Shown: positions 12,835 to 20,256 of the stretch, piece by piece
Layout: every line of letters begins with the position of its first letter
Position numbering within the stretch: position 1 is the first letter of the stretch
Assembly: GCF_001556515.1 (NCBI RefSeq)
Contig: NZ_LSJA01000302.1
Location: forward strand, 1 to 20,256
Length of the DNA: 20,256 nucleotides
Reading direction: 5' to 3'
Origin: Caulobacter sp. CCH9-E1
Lineage (GTDB): Bacteria > Pseudomonadota > Alphaproteobacteria > Caulobacterales > Caulobacteraceae
Notes under the pieces: model-generated
What the model saw: the letters and a program-made list of their open reading frames with translations, nothing else
Databases searched by the model: none
What the model was told of the DNA's origin: nothing
Program-made: the position numbers and the translations under genes

Positions 12835-14121
12835 CTAATGCTGGTCCTTCACCACAACCCCGCCCTTCATGACCTTGGGCGCGGTCAACAGAACGGAGAT
12901 GTCCGACAGCGGATCGCCGGCCACCGCGATCAGGTCGGCGTAGCAGCCGGGGGCGTCGCAGCCGACCTGGCCGGTCTTGGACATCAGGTCCGCCGCCACC
13001 GTGGTCGCCGACTGGATCGCCTGCATCGGCGTCATGCCGTACTTGACCATGTAGGGCAGCTGCCGGGCGTTCCAGCCGTGCGGATAAACGCCGGCGTCGG
13101 TGCCATAGGCGATCTTGACCCCCGCCTTCACCGCCTTGCGGAAGCCCTCGCGCTGAGCGTCCGTCGTCTCGCGGTTTTTGCGAATCATGCCGTCGGGCCA
13201 GTGGTGCTCGCGGCCATAGGTGTCGATGAAGTCGCCATTGTAGATGTCGGCCACCAGGAAGACGCCCTTGGCCTTCATCAGGGCGATGCCCTCGTCGTCG
13301 ATCAGCGAGCCGTGCTCGATCGAGCGGACCCCGGCGCGGACGGCGGTCTTGATCCCCTCGGCGCCGTGGGCGTGGGCGGTGACATAGGCCCCGCGCTTGG
13401 CGGCCTCCTCGACGGCGGCGCGGATTTCGTCCTCGGACAGCTCCAGCTGGCCCGGTTCGGTGCCCTCGGTCAGCACCGCGCCGGTGGCGATCAGCTTGAT
13501 GAAGTCCGCGCCATGGACCAGCAGATCGCGGACCTTGCGATGGACGTCGGCGACGTCCTCGACCACGCCGCGGCGCATCTCGGCCGGAATGCCGACGTCG
13601 GGCGCCACGCCGGTGATCTCCCCGCCGCCGCCGGGCGCGGTGACATAGGCGCCCGCCACCGACATGCGAGGCCCCGGGACCGAACCGGCGGCGATCGCGT
13701 CGCGCAGGGCGACGTCGCCGAACGCCCGCCAACTGCCCACGTCGCGCACGCTGGTGAAACCCGCCATCAGGGTCGCCCGGGCGTGGACCGCGCCGACATA
13801 GGCCTGCTGGGCGGCGCTGCGCAGCAGGGGCTGGGCGATGTTCTCGCTCTGCTCGTCGTCGACCAGATGGGTGTGCATGTCGATCAGGCCGGGCAGGACC
13901 GTCATCTCGCTCCAGTCGACAAGCGGACCATCGGTCGGATCGCTCGTCCAGGCGGTGACGGCGGTGATCTTGCCATCCTCGATGCGGATCAGGCGATCGC
14001 TCGCCACCCCGCCGGACTGCGGGTCGATCAGCCGGCCGACGCGGACATACGAGACCTCCGCAGCGCTCGCGGCGGTCGCCAGGCACGCCGCCAGCGCGGC
14101 CAGGAAGAGACGAGCGGTCAT
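12835..14121 (-). CDS. Secreted COG1228 amidohydrolase, probable Xaa-Arg/Lys or Xaa-Pro dipeptidase/carboxypeptidase
   Basis: The 428-residue protein has a signal peptide (1-20, ending ASA|AE) and a complete amidohydrolase-superfamily binuclear metal site. Ligands are H83 and H85 in DMHTH, carboxylated-lysine candidate K209 in DFIKL, H250 in TAHAHG, H270 in SIEHG and D342 in GTDAG. COG1228 members annotated as prolidases include Caulobacter enzymes shown to cleave C-terminal Arg or Lys from dipeptides and N-acyl amino acids, and this sequence looks like that group. A periplasmic location is expected. Its ATG shares one base with the permease stop codon (TGATG), so the two are translationally coupled. 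An AdiC-like basic-amino-acid permease partner fits the Arg/Lys reading better than the Pro reading. The exact specificity is not decided by sequence. Confidence 0.88.
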   Translation of the reverse strand: MTARLFLAALAACLATAASAAEVSYVRVGRLIDPQSGGVASDRLIRIEDGKITAVTAWTSDPTDGPLVDWSEMTVLPGLIDMHTHLVDDEQSENIAQPLLRSAAQQAYVGAVHARATLMAGFTSVRDVGSWRAFGDVALRDAIAAGSVPGPRMSVAGAYVTAPGGGGEITGVAPDVGIPAEMRRGVVEDVADVHRKVRDLLVHGADFIKLIATGAVLTEGTEPGQLELSEDEIRAAVEEAAKRGAYVTAHAHGAEGIKTAVRAGVRSIEHGSLIDDEGIALMKAKGVFLVADIYNGDFIDTYGREHHWPDGMIRKNRETTDAQREGFRKAVKAGVKIAYGTDAGVYPHGWNARQLPYMVKYGMTPMQAIQSATTVAADLMSKTGQVGCDAPGCYADLIAVAGDPLSDISVLLTAPKVMKGGVVVKDQH

Positions 14122-15440
14122 CACGAGGCCTCCGAACCGCGCCGACGCGCCCGCCGCATCAGCAGATAGATGGGCGCGCCGGCGACCATCAGAGCCAGGC
14201 CCCAGAAGGTCACCGACCAGCCCGCGCCGTAGAAGGTCCAGACCGAGTAGACCGCCGCCAGGATCGCCACCACGGTCAGGGCCGGCGACAGCGGCATCCG
14301 CCCCTCGCGCCCCAGCTTCAACACCGCCAGGGCGGAGGAGAGGTAGGCGAACAGGCACGAGGCCGTGGCCAGCAGGGCCATGAAGGTGAAGGCGTCGGCC
14401 ATCGACTTGGCGTAGTTCATCAGCACCAGGACGGTCACCAGGGCGCTGGAGACCAGATGCGCCCGCACCGGCGTTCCGTTGGCCGAGGTCTTGCCGATCC
14501 AGGCGGGAAAAACGCCCTCGCGCGCCATGGCCGCCGGCATCTCGCCCTGCAGCAGCACCCAGCCGTTCAAGGCCCCCAGGGCGCTGATCGCGGCGAAGGC
14601 GGCCAGGACCAGCCGCAGGTCGCCGCCGCCGTGATAGGCCACGAAGTCGACCAGCGGGGCGTTGGAGCCCTTCAGCACCGAGACCGGCGTCAGCAGCAGA
14701 ACCCCGGCCGAGACGATCAGATAGACGAAGCCGGCGACCGCCGTGCCCAGCAGGGTGGCGCGCGGGATGTTGCGCTCGGGCCGATCGACCTGCTCGGCGG
14801 GAATGGTCGCCGACTCCACGCCCAGCAGGGCCCACAGGGTCAGGGCGGCCGCCGCGGTGACGCCGCCGCCGGACAGGGCCGAGGGCTCGAACGGCGCGAT
14901 CGCGGCCGGGCCCTTGCGCAACAGGATCAGCCCGGCCAGCGCGGCCACGGCCGCCAGGGGCATGAGCTTGAGGATCGTGGTCAGCAGCTGGGTCCAGCCG
15001 GCCGCCCGGGCGCCGACGCAGTTGATGGCGGTCACGCCCCACAGCACCGCGACCGTGACCAGGGCGGCCAGGCCAGGCGTCTTCGCCAGGGCCGGGAAGA
15101 ACACGCTGGCGTAGCTGACGCTGGCGATGGCGATCGCCGCGTTCGCCACCCAGACCGAGATCCAGTACGACCAGGCGACCATGAAGCCGGCCGGACGGCC
15201 GAAGGCCTCCTCCGTATAGACGAAGGGTCCGCCGGGCCGGGGAAAGGCGTGGGCCAGCCGCGCGAACACGAGGGCCAGGCACAGGGCCCCGCCGATGGTG
15301 ATCAGCCAGGCGAGAACCGCGTTCCAGCCATACGGCGCCAGCGAGGCCGGCAGCATGAACACGCCCGAGCCGATCATGTTGCCCACGACCAGGGCCACGC
15401 ACATCCAGAGGCCGAGGGGTTTGGCGGTCGGCTTGGTCAT
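14121..15440 (-). CDS. APC-family amino acid permease, AdiC-like
   Basis: The 439-residue integral membrane protein has about 12 hydrophobic segments, the usual number for the APC superfamily. The unwound TM1 motif GNMIGSGVFMLP (20-31) matches the arginine/agmatine antiporter AdiC (GN-x-x-GSGVF). The TM6 region LTLWALLGVESATIPA resembles AdiC's LWAFLGVES, which holds the substrate-gating tryptophan. It probably moves a basic amino acid or polyamine across the inner membrane, by exchange or uptake. It is the first gene of a minus-strand unit with the secreted amidohydrolase, overlapping it by one base. GGGAGG lies about 14 bases before the ATG, within the arm of a family C repeat, and no better-placed ribosome-binding site is seen, so initiation may be weak. 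An acid-resistance role is unlikely because no arginine decarboxylase is present. Confidence 0.88.
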   Translation of the reverse strand: MTKPTAKPLGLWMCVALVVGNMIGSGVFMLPASLAPYGWNAVLAWLITIGGALCLALVFARLAHAFPRPGGPFVYTEEAFGRPAGFMVAWSYWISVWVANAAIAIASVSYASVFFPALAKTPGLAALVTVAVLWGVTAINCVGARAAGWTQLLTTILKLMPLAAVAALAGLILLRKGPAAIAPFEPSALSGGGVTAAAALTLWALLGVESATIPAEQVDRPERNIPRATLLGTAVAGFVYLIVSAGVLLLTPVSVLKGSNAPLVDFVAYHGGGDLRLVLAAFAAISALGALNGWVLLQGEMPAAMAREGVFPAWIGKTSANGTPVRAHLVSSALVTVLVLMNYAKSMADAFTFMALLATASCLFAYLSSALAVLKLGREGRMPLSPALTVVAILAAVYSVWTFYGAGWSVTFWGLALMVAGAPIYLLMRRARRRGSEAS

Positions 15441-15448
15441 TCCAGAAA

Positions 15449-15580
15449 TCCGACCTCCCCGGCGAATGCCGGGGCCCGGATCGAACCCGACAGGGGGTCA
15501 GGTTTGAGCGCGAAAAAGCGGCGCATCAACTTCAAACGCTCCGGATGAAACTGGCCCCGGCATTCGCCGGGGAGATCGGA
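15449..15580. repeat. Intergenic palindromic repeat, family C (copy 2)
   Basis: The arms at about 15449-15477 and 15553-15580 carry the same CCCCGGCGAATGCCGGGGCC core as the copy at 7394-7500 and are reverse complements with one mismatch or so. The centre differs entirely. It lies immediately upstream of the APC permease start and downstream of the second TonB receptor's terminator. As at 7394, one arm ends just before a start codon. Confidence 0.82.
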
Positions 15581-15603
15581 AGAAGGGGCGTGGTGAAGGC
15601 GAA

Positions 15604-15640
15604 CGAAAAAGGAGCGGCCTTCCGGACCGCCCCTTCGTCT
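15604..15640 (-). terminator. Rho-independent terminator of the second TonB receptor
   Basis: On the minus strand GGGGCGG (15633 to 15627) pairs with CCGCTCC (15617 to 15611) with one G-T wobble, followed by five T (15610 to 15606). It starts about 20 bp beyond the receptor's stop codon. This is the clearest intrinsic terminator in the window and separates the receptor unit from the permease unit. Confidence 0.85.
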
Positions 15641-15652
15641 TTCCCGCCTTAC

Positions 15653-18022
15653 CTAGAACTGCTTGCCCAGCTTGATCCCCAAGGTCCGGGGCTGGTTGGG
15701 CACGATGTAGGTCATCGGATAGCAGAGGCTCTCGGCGCATTCGGCGTAGCGGTTCAGGCTGGCGCGCTTGTCGAAGATGTTCTTCAGATAGAGCGACAGC
15801 GACAGACCGTCCTTATCGATGCCCGTCGAGAGATCGACCGTGGAATAGCGCGGCTGCTTGCCGATCAGCCCGCGCTCCAGCGTCCGCAGATCGGTCCAGT
15901 TGCTGGTCTGGCCGACGTACGAGCCCTGGGCGAAGGCGTCCCAGTCGCCCAGATTGAAGTCGTAGCGGACGGTGACATTGCTCTTGAACTTGGGCGTCAC
16001 CGGCAGGACCTGGCCATCCGGCGCCTGGGGCGAGGCGCACTGGGTGATCGGGTTGCCCGCGCTGTCGGTGAAGCCGCAGTAGTTGGCGCTGAGCTTGGCG
16101 TCGGTATAGGCGGCCGAGGCGTTGATCGTCAGGCCCTGGACCGGAACCCAGGTGACGTCGCTTTCCACGCCCTTGATGCGGGCCTGGTTGGCGTTCTTGA
16201 TCTCGGTGAGGCCGTTGGCGCCCAGGATCGAGAACTGGAAGTTGGTCCAGTCCTCCAGATAGACCGCGCCGTTCCAGCGGAAGCTGTTGTTGAACCAGGT
16301 GGTCTTCCAGCCGGCCTCGTAGTTCTTCAGATAGTCGGCCTGGTACGGCGGCAGGGTGCTGCGCCGGTTGATGCCGCCCGGCCGGTAGCCCTTGGAGTAG
16401 GTGGCGTAGACCAGCTTGTCGCCGTCGATCTTGTAGGTCAGCGTCACCTTGGGAACGTTGCCGCTCTCCGAGACGCCCTTATCGAGGTTCGTACAGGGCG
16501 AGCCGGCGACCACCGGCCCCTTGAAGCAGGCCCGCTCGCCGGTCGAGCCATAGCCCTTGCCGTAGCCGTAGAAGCCGACCAGCGTGTTGTGCGCCTTGAA
16601 GAAGCGGATGCCGGCGGTCAGCATCAGCTTGTCGGTGATGTCGTACTCGACCTGACCGAACACGGCCTTGTCGCGATCGACGCGGTTCTGCTTGGTCAGC
16701 CAGATGGTGCTCGTATAGCCCGGCACCGAGATGTCGCTGCCCAGGCCGTCGATCCGGTAGTTCTGGAAGATGTTGTGCTTCTGCTTCTGGTAGAAGCCGC
16801 CGGCCACGATCCGCAGCTTCTTGTCCTGCGGCGAGGCGATCCGGATTTCGTGGCTTTCCTTGCGGTAGCGGTCCTTGCCCTGGATGTACTGCGAGGGATT
16901 GACCAGGTTGCCGGCGTTGTCGGTCCAGGCGAAGCCCGAGCCCAGCTGATCGTAGAAGTACGAGTAGTCGGTATAGTCCGAATTGACGACGTCGTTTCGC
17001 TTCAGATACGAGCCCGAATAGGTGACGTCGAGATTGGCGACCTGCCCCTCGATGGTCATGGCCGCCTGGACCCACTTGTCCTTGCTGCTTTCCGGATAGA
17101 AGTGGGTGACCTTCAGATCGCCGACCTTGGGGTCATAGGCGAACAGGCCGCCCACCTTCTGCACCTGGCCCATGACCTGGGGCGTGACCACCCAGTTGTC
17201 GTCCAGCTCGATGCGCAGGGCCGCGCGGCCGCCCTGGGTGTAGACGGTATTGTAGTCGTCCTTGACCCGCGCCTTGTTGAAGATGGTGACGTCGTTGGTC
17301 GGGTCGTCGTCGCCGCGGGTGTAGGTGCGCGAGCCGGCGACGTTGTCGATATAGCCCGCGTCGCGCACGTCCCAGCCCACCAGGCGGACCGCGATCTTGT
17401 CCGACAGCGGCATGTTGACGAAGCCTTCAAGCGTGTGGCCGGTCCCGCCGTGATCCACCTGGTTCAGCTCCAGATCGACGCCGGCCTTGAAGCCGATCGA
17501 GGTGGGCTTGTTGGTGATGATGCGGATGGTGCCAGCCTGGGAGCTGGCGCCGTACAGCGTGCCTTGCGGACCAGCCAGGGCCTCGACCCGGGCGATGTCA
17601 TAGACGTGGACGTCCAGCGCGCCCTGGATGGTGGTGACCGGCTGTTCGTCCAGATAGACGCCGACGCTGGGCAGCGAGCCCGAGTGGTTGCCGTCGCCGC
17701 CGCTGGCGACGCCGCGCATATAGACCTGGCCGAAGCCGGGGCCCGACGTCGTGAACGACACGCTGGGAAGGTACTTCACATAGTCGACGAAGGCGCCGAC
17801 CTGCAGCTGCTCAAGCTTCTCGCCGCCCAAAGCCTGGATGCTGACCGGCACGTCCTGCAGGTTTTCGGAGCGCTTCTGGGCGGTGACGACCACCTCTTCC
17901 AGAGCGGTGGCGCTTTGCGCGGCCTGGCTTTGCGCATGGGCCAGACCCGTCATCATGGTCGAGGCCAGCAAGGCCGCCGAATAGACGCCAACCTTTCTCG
18001 AACGCAGCAATCCCGACGCCAT
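15653..18022 (-). CDS. TonB-dependent outer-membrane receptor (sulfotransferase-linked)
   Basis: The 789-residue protein has a signal peptide (1-30, ending AHA|Q), a TonB box LEEVVVTAQKR (41-51), and a plug domain beginning SENLQDVPVSIQAL and including VYMRGVASGG and VGVYLDEQPV. A full beta-barrel follows, ending LGIKLGKQF. This is the sequence style of the large receptor group in Caulobacter and sphingomonads. The ligand is unknown; an aromatic, terpenoid, glycan or nonferric chelate is possible. GGGGGAG lies about 8 bases before the ATG. It lies 132 bp downstream of a TPR-sulfotransferase gene on the same strand, a pairing often seen in these bacteria. A TTGACA on the minus strand at 18111-18106 might give it its own promoter, though no good -10 follows. 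It ends at a strong intrinsic terminator. Confidence 0.92.
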   Translation of the reverse strand: MASGLLRSRKVGVYSAALLASTMMTGLAHAQSQAAQSATALEEVVVTAQKRSENLQDVPVSIQALGGEKLEQLQVGAFVDYVKYLPSVSFTTSGPGFGQVYMRGVASGGDGNHSGSLPSVGVYLDEQPVTTIQGALDVHVYDIARVEALAGPQGTLYGASSQAGTIRIITNKPTSIGFKAGVDLELNQVDHGGTGHTLEGFVNMPLSDKIAVRLVGWDVRDAGYIDNVAGSRTYTRGDDDPTNDVTIFNKARVKDDYNTVYTQGGRAALRIELDDNWVVTPQVMGQVQKVGGLFAYDPKVGDLKVTHFYPESSKDKWVQAAMTIEGQVANLDVTYSGSYLKRNDVVNSDYTDYSYFYDQLGSGFAWTDNAGNLVNPSQYIQGKDRYRKESHEIRIASPQDKKLRIVAGGFYQKQKHNIFQNYRIDGLGSDISVPGYTSTIWLTKQNRVDRDKAVFGQVEYDITDKLMLTAGIRFFKAHNTLVGFYGYGKGYGSTGERACFKGPVVAGSPCTNLDKGVSESGNVPKVTLTYKIDGDKLVYATYSKGYRPGGINRRSTLPPYQADYLKNYEAGWKTTWFNNSFRWNGAVYLEDWTNFQFSILGANGLTEIKNANQARIKGVESDVTWVPVQGLTINASAAYTDAKLSANYCGFTDSAGNPITQCASPQAPDGQVLPVTPKFKSNVTVRYDFNLGDWDAFAQGSYVGQTSNWTDLRTLERGLIGKQPRYSTVDLSTGIDKDGLSLSLYLKNIFDKRASLNRYAECAESLCYPMTYIVPNQPRTLGIKLGKQF

Positions 18023-18154
18023 ATTCCGCTCCCCCTCACCCCATTTGAGGGAACGATGTTCGACCTACGCCGAAGAGTCCGGCAAGCTTGGAAATTACGG
18101 TTTGGTGTCAATTCCCCCGAGTGTTGCAGAAATGGCAAGAACCGCGACAGATGG
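18023..18154. other. Spacer between the TPR-sulfotransferase and TonB receptor genes
   Basis: This 132-bp minus-strand spacer contains a consensus TTGACA (18111 to 18106) without a convincing -10 at 17 bp, a GAGTC (GANTC, CcrM-type site) at 18075-18079, and the receptor's ribosome-binding site. Whether the receptor is transcribed with the sulfotransferase or separately is not settled. Confidence 0.35.
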
Positions 18155-20173
18155 TCAAATAACGGGCGCATCGGGGTAGGCGTCGAGGACAGGCCCCAAT
18201 GCCTCCCTGAGCGGGCCCAAGTGCGAGTCGAACTTCTGCCAGTGCTCGACGGCGTCCTTGAAGATCGGTCGCCGGACCTGCTCCGAGCTGGCCGTGCGCA
18301 CGGCCCGCTCGGTCTTGTGCGGCGTCAGGCAGGCCTCTTCGAAGGGCAGGCCGCAGTGGTCCAGCAGGGCGCGGATTTCACGCTCAGGGTTCTCGATCAT
18401 CGCCTCGTAGATCACGCGGTGGACCCGGCCCGGCAGCACGGCGTCGAAATGGGCCATCAGCGCGACATAGTCGGCGTAGTAGCGGCCGATGTCGGTCAGG
18501 TCGTAGCTGAACGCCTGCCCCCGCGCGAAGTGCTGCTTGAAGCCCGAAAAGCAGCAGCCCAGCGGGTGACGCCGCGCGTCGATGATCTTCGCGTTCGGCA
18601 GGATCAGATGGATGAAGCCCGCGTGCGCGAAGTTGTTCGGCATCTTGTCGATGAAGAACGGCTTGTCGGTCTTGCGCTGGACGCGCGTGCGCTCGATGAA
18701 CTCCTCGCCCAGCTCGCGCAGCTGGTCGGGCGAGAGGTCGGCCAGCACCTCGGGATAGCGGGACTCGGCGCGATGGGCCGTCTTGCCGCCCAGGCGGCGG
18801 GCCATGACGATCAGGTCGGGCAGCTCCATGGTGCCCTCGACCATCGAGTGGCTGGCCAGGATCTGCTCGACCAGGGTCGAGCCGGCGCGCGGCAGGCCCA
18901 CAATGAAGATCGGGTCCGGGGCCGTCGCCCCCTGCCCCGCCCGCGCCGCCAGGCGCTCCGGCGTGAAAAACGCCTTGGTCCGGGCGGTTTCGGCGGCGTT
19001 CTCTTCGGGATCGTAGTCCAGCTGCGCGCGGCGGATCGCGGCGCCGGCCGCGTAGTGGGCGAACGACTCGTCCCAGGCTTCGGCGTCCTCGTGCGCCTTG
19101 CCCAGGGCGTAGCGCAGGTGCAGGCGGTCGTCGTCGGACAGCCCCGGCGCGTCGAGGGCGGCGCTCATGGCCGCGATGTCCTCCGGCGTGAACTTGACGG
19201 TCTTGAGGTTGGCCAGGCTCCACCAGGCCTCGCCCAGGGTCGGCGCCTGAGCCAGCGCCTTGCGATAGGCGGCGATCGAGTCGGCCTGGCGGCCCACCGT
19301 CTTCAGCGCGTGGCCATAGCTCATCCAGCCCTTCGGCTGATTGGGATAGTCGGCCAGCATCCGTTCGCAGACGGCGATGGCGGCCTCGTATTCGCCCAGC
19401 CGCGCCAGGATCGCCGCGCGCAGATTGGCGTAGCCGGGGTGACGCGGATCCTTGTCGGTCAGGCGCTCGATCTGCGCCAAGGCCTCGCGGTTCTTGCTCT
19501 GGCGATAGAGCATGGTCGCCAGGTTGTGGCGGGCGGCGGCGAAGTTCGGGGCCAGCTCCAGGCAGCGGGTCAGCAGGGCCTCGGCGTCGGCATAGCGGCC
19601 CAGCCGGGCGCCGGTCTCGGCCAGCATGCGGATGGCGGCGACGTCGGCGGGATCGGCCTTCAGCCGTTCGCGCAGCAGGCGCTCGGCCTCGCCGAGGCGG
19701 TCTTCGGTGAGCGCGGTGGCGGCCTCGACCAGCAAGGGATCGCGGGTCGAGGCGCGCAGCTGCCGGGCCAGGGCCCGCTCGGCGCCGGCCTCGTCGCCCA
19801 GCAGGGACAGACACTCCGACAGGCCGCGCCAGGCCTCGGACAGGCGCGGCTCCAGGGCGCTGGCGCGGTCGAAGGCTTCCGCCGCCTCGGCCGTGCGGCC
19901 CAAGCGTTCCAGGCAGAGGCCCAGCTCCAGCTGGGCCAGCGGCAGGTTCGGCAAGCCCTTGGCCAGCGGCGCGACGGTCTCGAGCGCGGCCTCGATGTCG
20001 TCCGATAGGCGCAGCGCGGTCGCCAGCAGTCGCGTGGTGTCGGCGTGACGCGGCACGACCTCGAGGATCGCGCGGGCTTGCTCGGCCGCGAGGGCCGGAT
20101 CGCTCTGCAGCAGCCGCTCGGCGTTGGCGAACGCGTCGGCGAGGCTGGCGGCGGGAGCGGTGGTCGTGGTCAT
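18155..20173 (-). CDS. TPR-repeat sulfotransferase family protein
   Basis: The 672-residue protein has an N-terminal array of tetratricopeptide repeats (about 15-325; W/L/G/Y-A-F-P pattern, for example LGRYADAEALLTRCLELAPN at 191-210) and a C-terminal sulfotransferase domain (about 420-640). The PAPS 5'-phosphate loop is FIVGLPRAGSTLVEQIL (423-439). DKMPNN (509-514) follows, and the 3'-phosphate site is RRHPLGCCFSGF (534-545), with R535 and S543 as likely contacts. It should transfer sulfate from PAPS to an acceptor, with the TPRs binding a protein or carbohydrate partner. No signal peptide is seen, so it is probably cytoplasmic. I chose the ATG at 20173. A TTG at 20224 would add 17 proline-rich residues and lies 3 bases after the GGGGGAGGA of a repeat arm. 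No clear ribosome-binding site precedes 20173, so the start is uncertain. A TonB receptor gene follows 132 bp downstream. Confidence 0.88.
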   Translation of the reverse strand: MTTTTAPAASLADAFANAERLLQSDPALAAEQARAILEVVPRHADTTRLLATALRLSDDIEAALETVAPLAKGLPNLPLAQLELGLCLERLGRTAEAAEAFDRASALEPRLSEAWRGLSECLSLLGDEAGAERALARQLRASTRDPLLVEAATALTEDRLGEAERLLRERLKADPADVAAIRMLAETGARLGRYADAEALLTRCLELAPNFAAARHNLATMLYRQSKNREALAQIERLTDKDPRHPGYANLRAAILARLGEYEAAIAVCERMLADYPNQPKGWMSYGHALKTVGRQADSIAAYRKALAQAPTLGEAWWSLANLKTVKFTPEDIAAMSAALDAPGLSDDDRLHLRYALGKAHEDAEAWDESFAHYAAGAAIRRAQLDYDPEENAAETARTKAFFTPERLAARAGQGATAPDPIFIVGLPRAGSTLVEQILASHSMVEGTMELPDLIVMARRLGGKTAHRAESRYPEVLADLSPDQLRELGEEFIERTRVQRKTDKPFFIDKMPNNFAHAGFIHLILPNAKIIDARRHPLGCCFSGFKQHFARGQAFSYDLTDIGRYYADYVALMAHFDAVLPGRVHRVIYEAMIENPEREIRALLDHCGLPFEEACLTPHKTERAVRTASSEQVRRPIFKDAVEHWQKFDSHLGPLREALGPVLDAYPDAPVI

Positions 20174-20225
20174 GGCCCGAGGAGAGCGGGGGGAAGGCGG
20201 GGGTGTCAATCGCGGCTTGGCCAAA

Positions 20226-20256
20226 TCCTCCCCCTAGCGGGGGAGGTGTCGGCTCG
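20226..20256. repeat. Partial family A palindromic repeat at the window end
   Basis: TCCTCCCCCTAGCGGGGGAGG followed by TGTCGGC is the left arm of family A, as at 5574, cut off by the end of the window. It lies just upstream of the sulfotransferase gene, and its reverse strand supplies a GGGGGAGGA that could serve an alternative TTG start. Confidence 0.6.

Noticed and set aside
14121..15440. Arginine-dependent acid-resistance antiporter
   Set aside because: The AdiC-like motifs are real, but there is no arginine decarboxylase or its regulator. The coupled partner is a secreted amidohydrolase, so nutrient uptake is more likely.
18083..18111. Sigma-70-type promoter before the second TonB receptor
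   Set aside because: TTGACA is perfect, but the sequence 17 bp downstream (AGCTTG) is not a plausible -10, and the Caulobacter-type -10 is not met either.
15545..20008. A 1487-codon open frame on the plus strand
   Set aside because: It runs antisense through the TonB receptor and the TPR-sulfotransferase, both of which have clear domains. Long antisense frames are expected at this GC content, and its composition (R/A/G/V/D-rich, no motifs) is not protein-like.

Overview
The window looks like chromosome from a high-GC alphaproteobacterium, most likely Caulobacter or a close relative. This rests on the uniformly GC-rich coding style, two large TonB-dependent receptors, a TPR-sulfotransferase, and many long palindromic intergenic repeats of the kind described in Caulobacter. 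No phage, plasmid, IS or CRISPR signature was seen, and no tRNA or rRNA gene was recognised.

Left part (1-5495). A dipeptide epimerase/DgcA-type racemase follows a small one-helix membrane protein on the minus strand, divergent from a polyhydroxyalkanoate-system protein. Next is an ECF41-type sigma factor with a fused SnoaL-like domain, divergent from a CxxC carboxymuconolactone decarboxylase/AhpD-like protein. Their 94-bp spacer carries two opposing, equally spaced copies of the ECF41-type promoter. A DUF983 zinc-ribbon membrane protein is divergent from a MocR-type GntR/aminotransferase regulator, with a perfect 10-bp inverted repeat over the regulator's start region. A small acidic protein closes this part.

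Middle part (5496-9816). A phytoene-dehydrogenase-like FAD oxidoreductase, a Rieske oxygenase alpha subunit and a BetI-like TetR regulator run in one direction. They look like an uncharacterised catabolic module. A TetR-operator-like palindrome lies upstream of the first gene, and a strong hairpin follows the last. Then come about 400 bp without a convincing gene, full of dyads.

Right part (9817-20256), all on the minus strand. It holds a 78-aa protein with a near-perfect Shine-Dalgarno, then (in transcription order) an AdiC-like amino-acid permease, a secreted COG1228 amidohydrolase coupled to it by a one-base TGATG overlap, and a TonB receptor. This resembles an outer-membrane to cytoplasm uptake route for peptides ending in basic amino acids. 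Further upstream, a TPR-sulfotransferase precedes a second TonB receptor that ends in a clear rho-independent terminator.

At least four families of 100-130 bp inverted-repeat elements (called A to D here) occupy the intergenic gaps. They are never inside a gene, and the two B copies both lie between convergent gene ends. Functional statements about substrates are inferences from family and neighbourhood.
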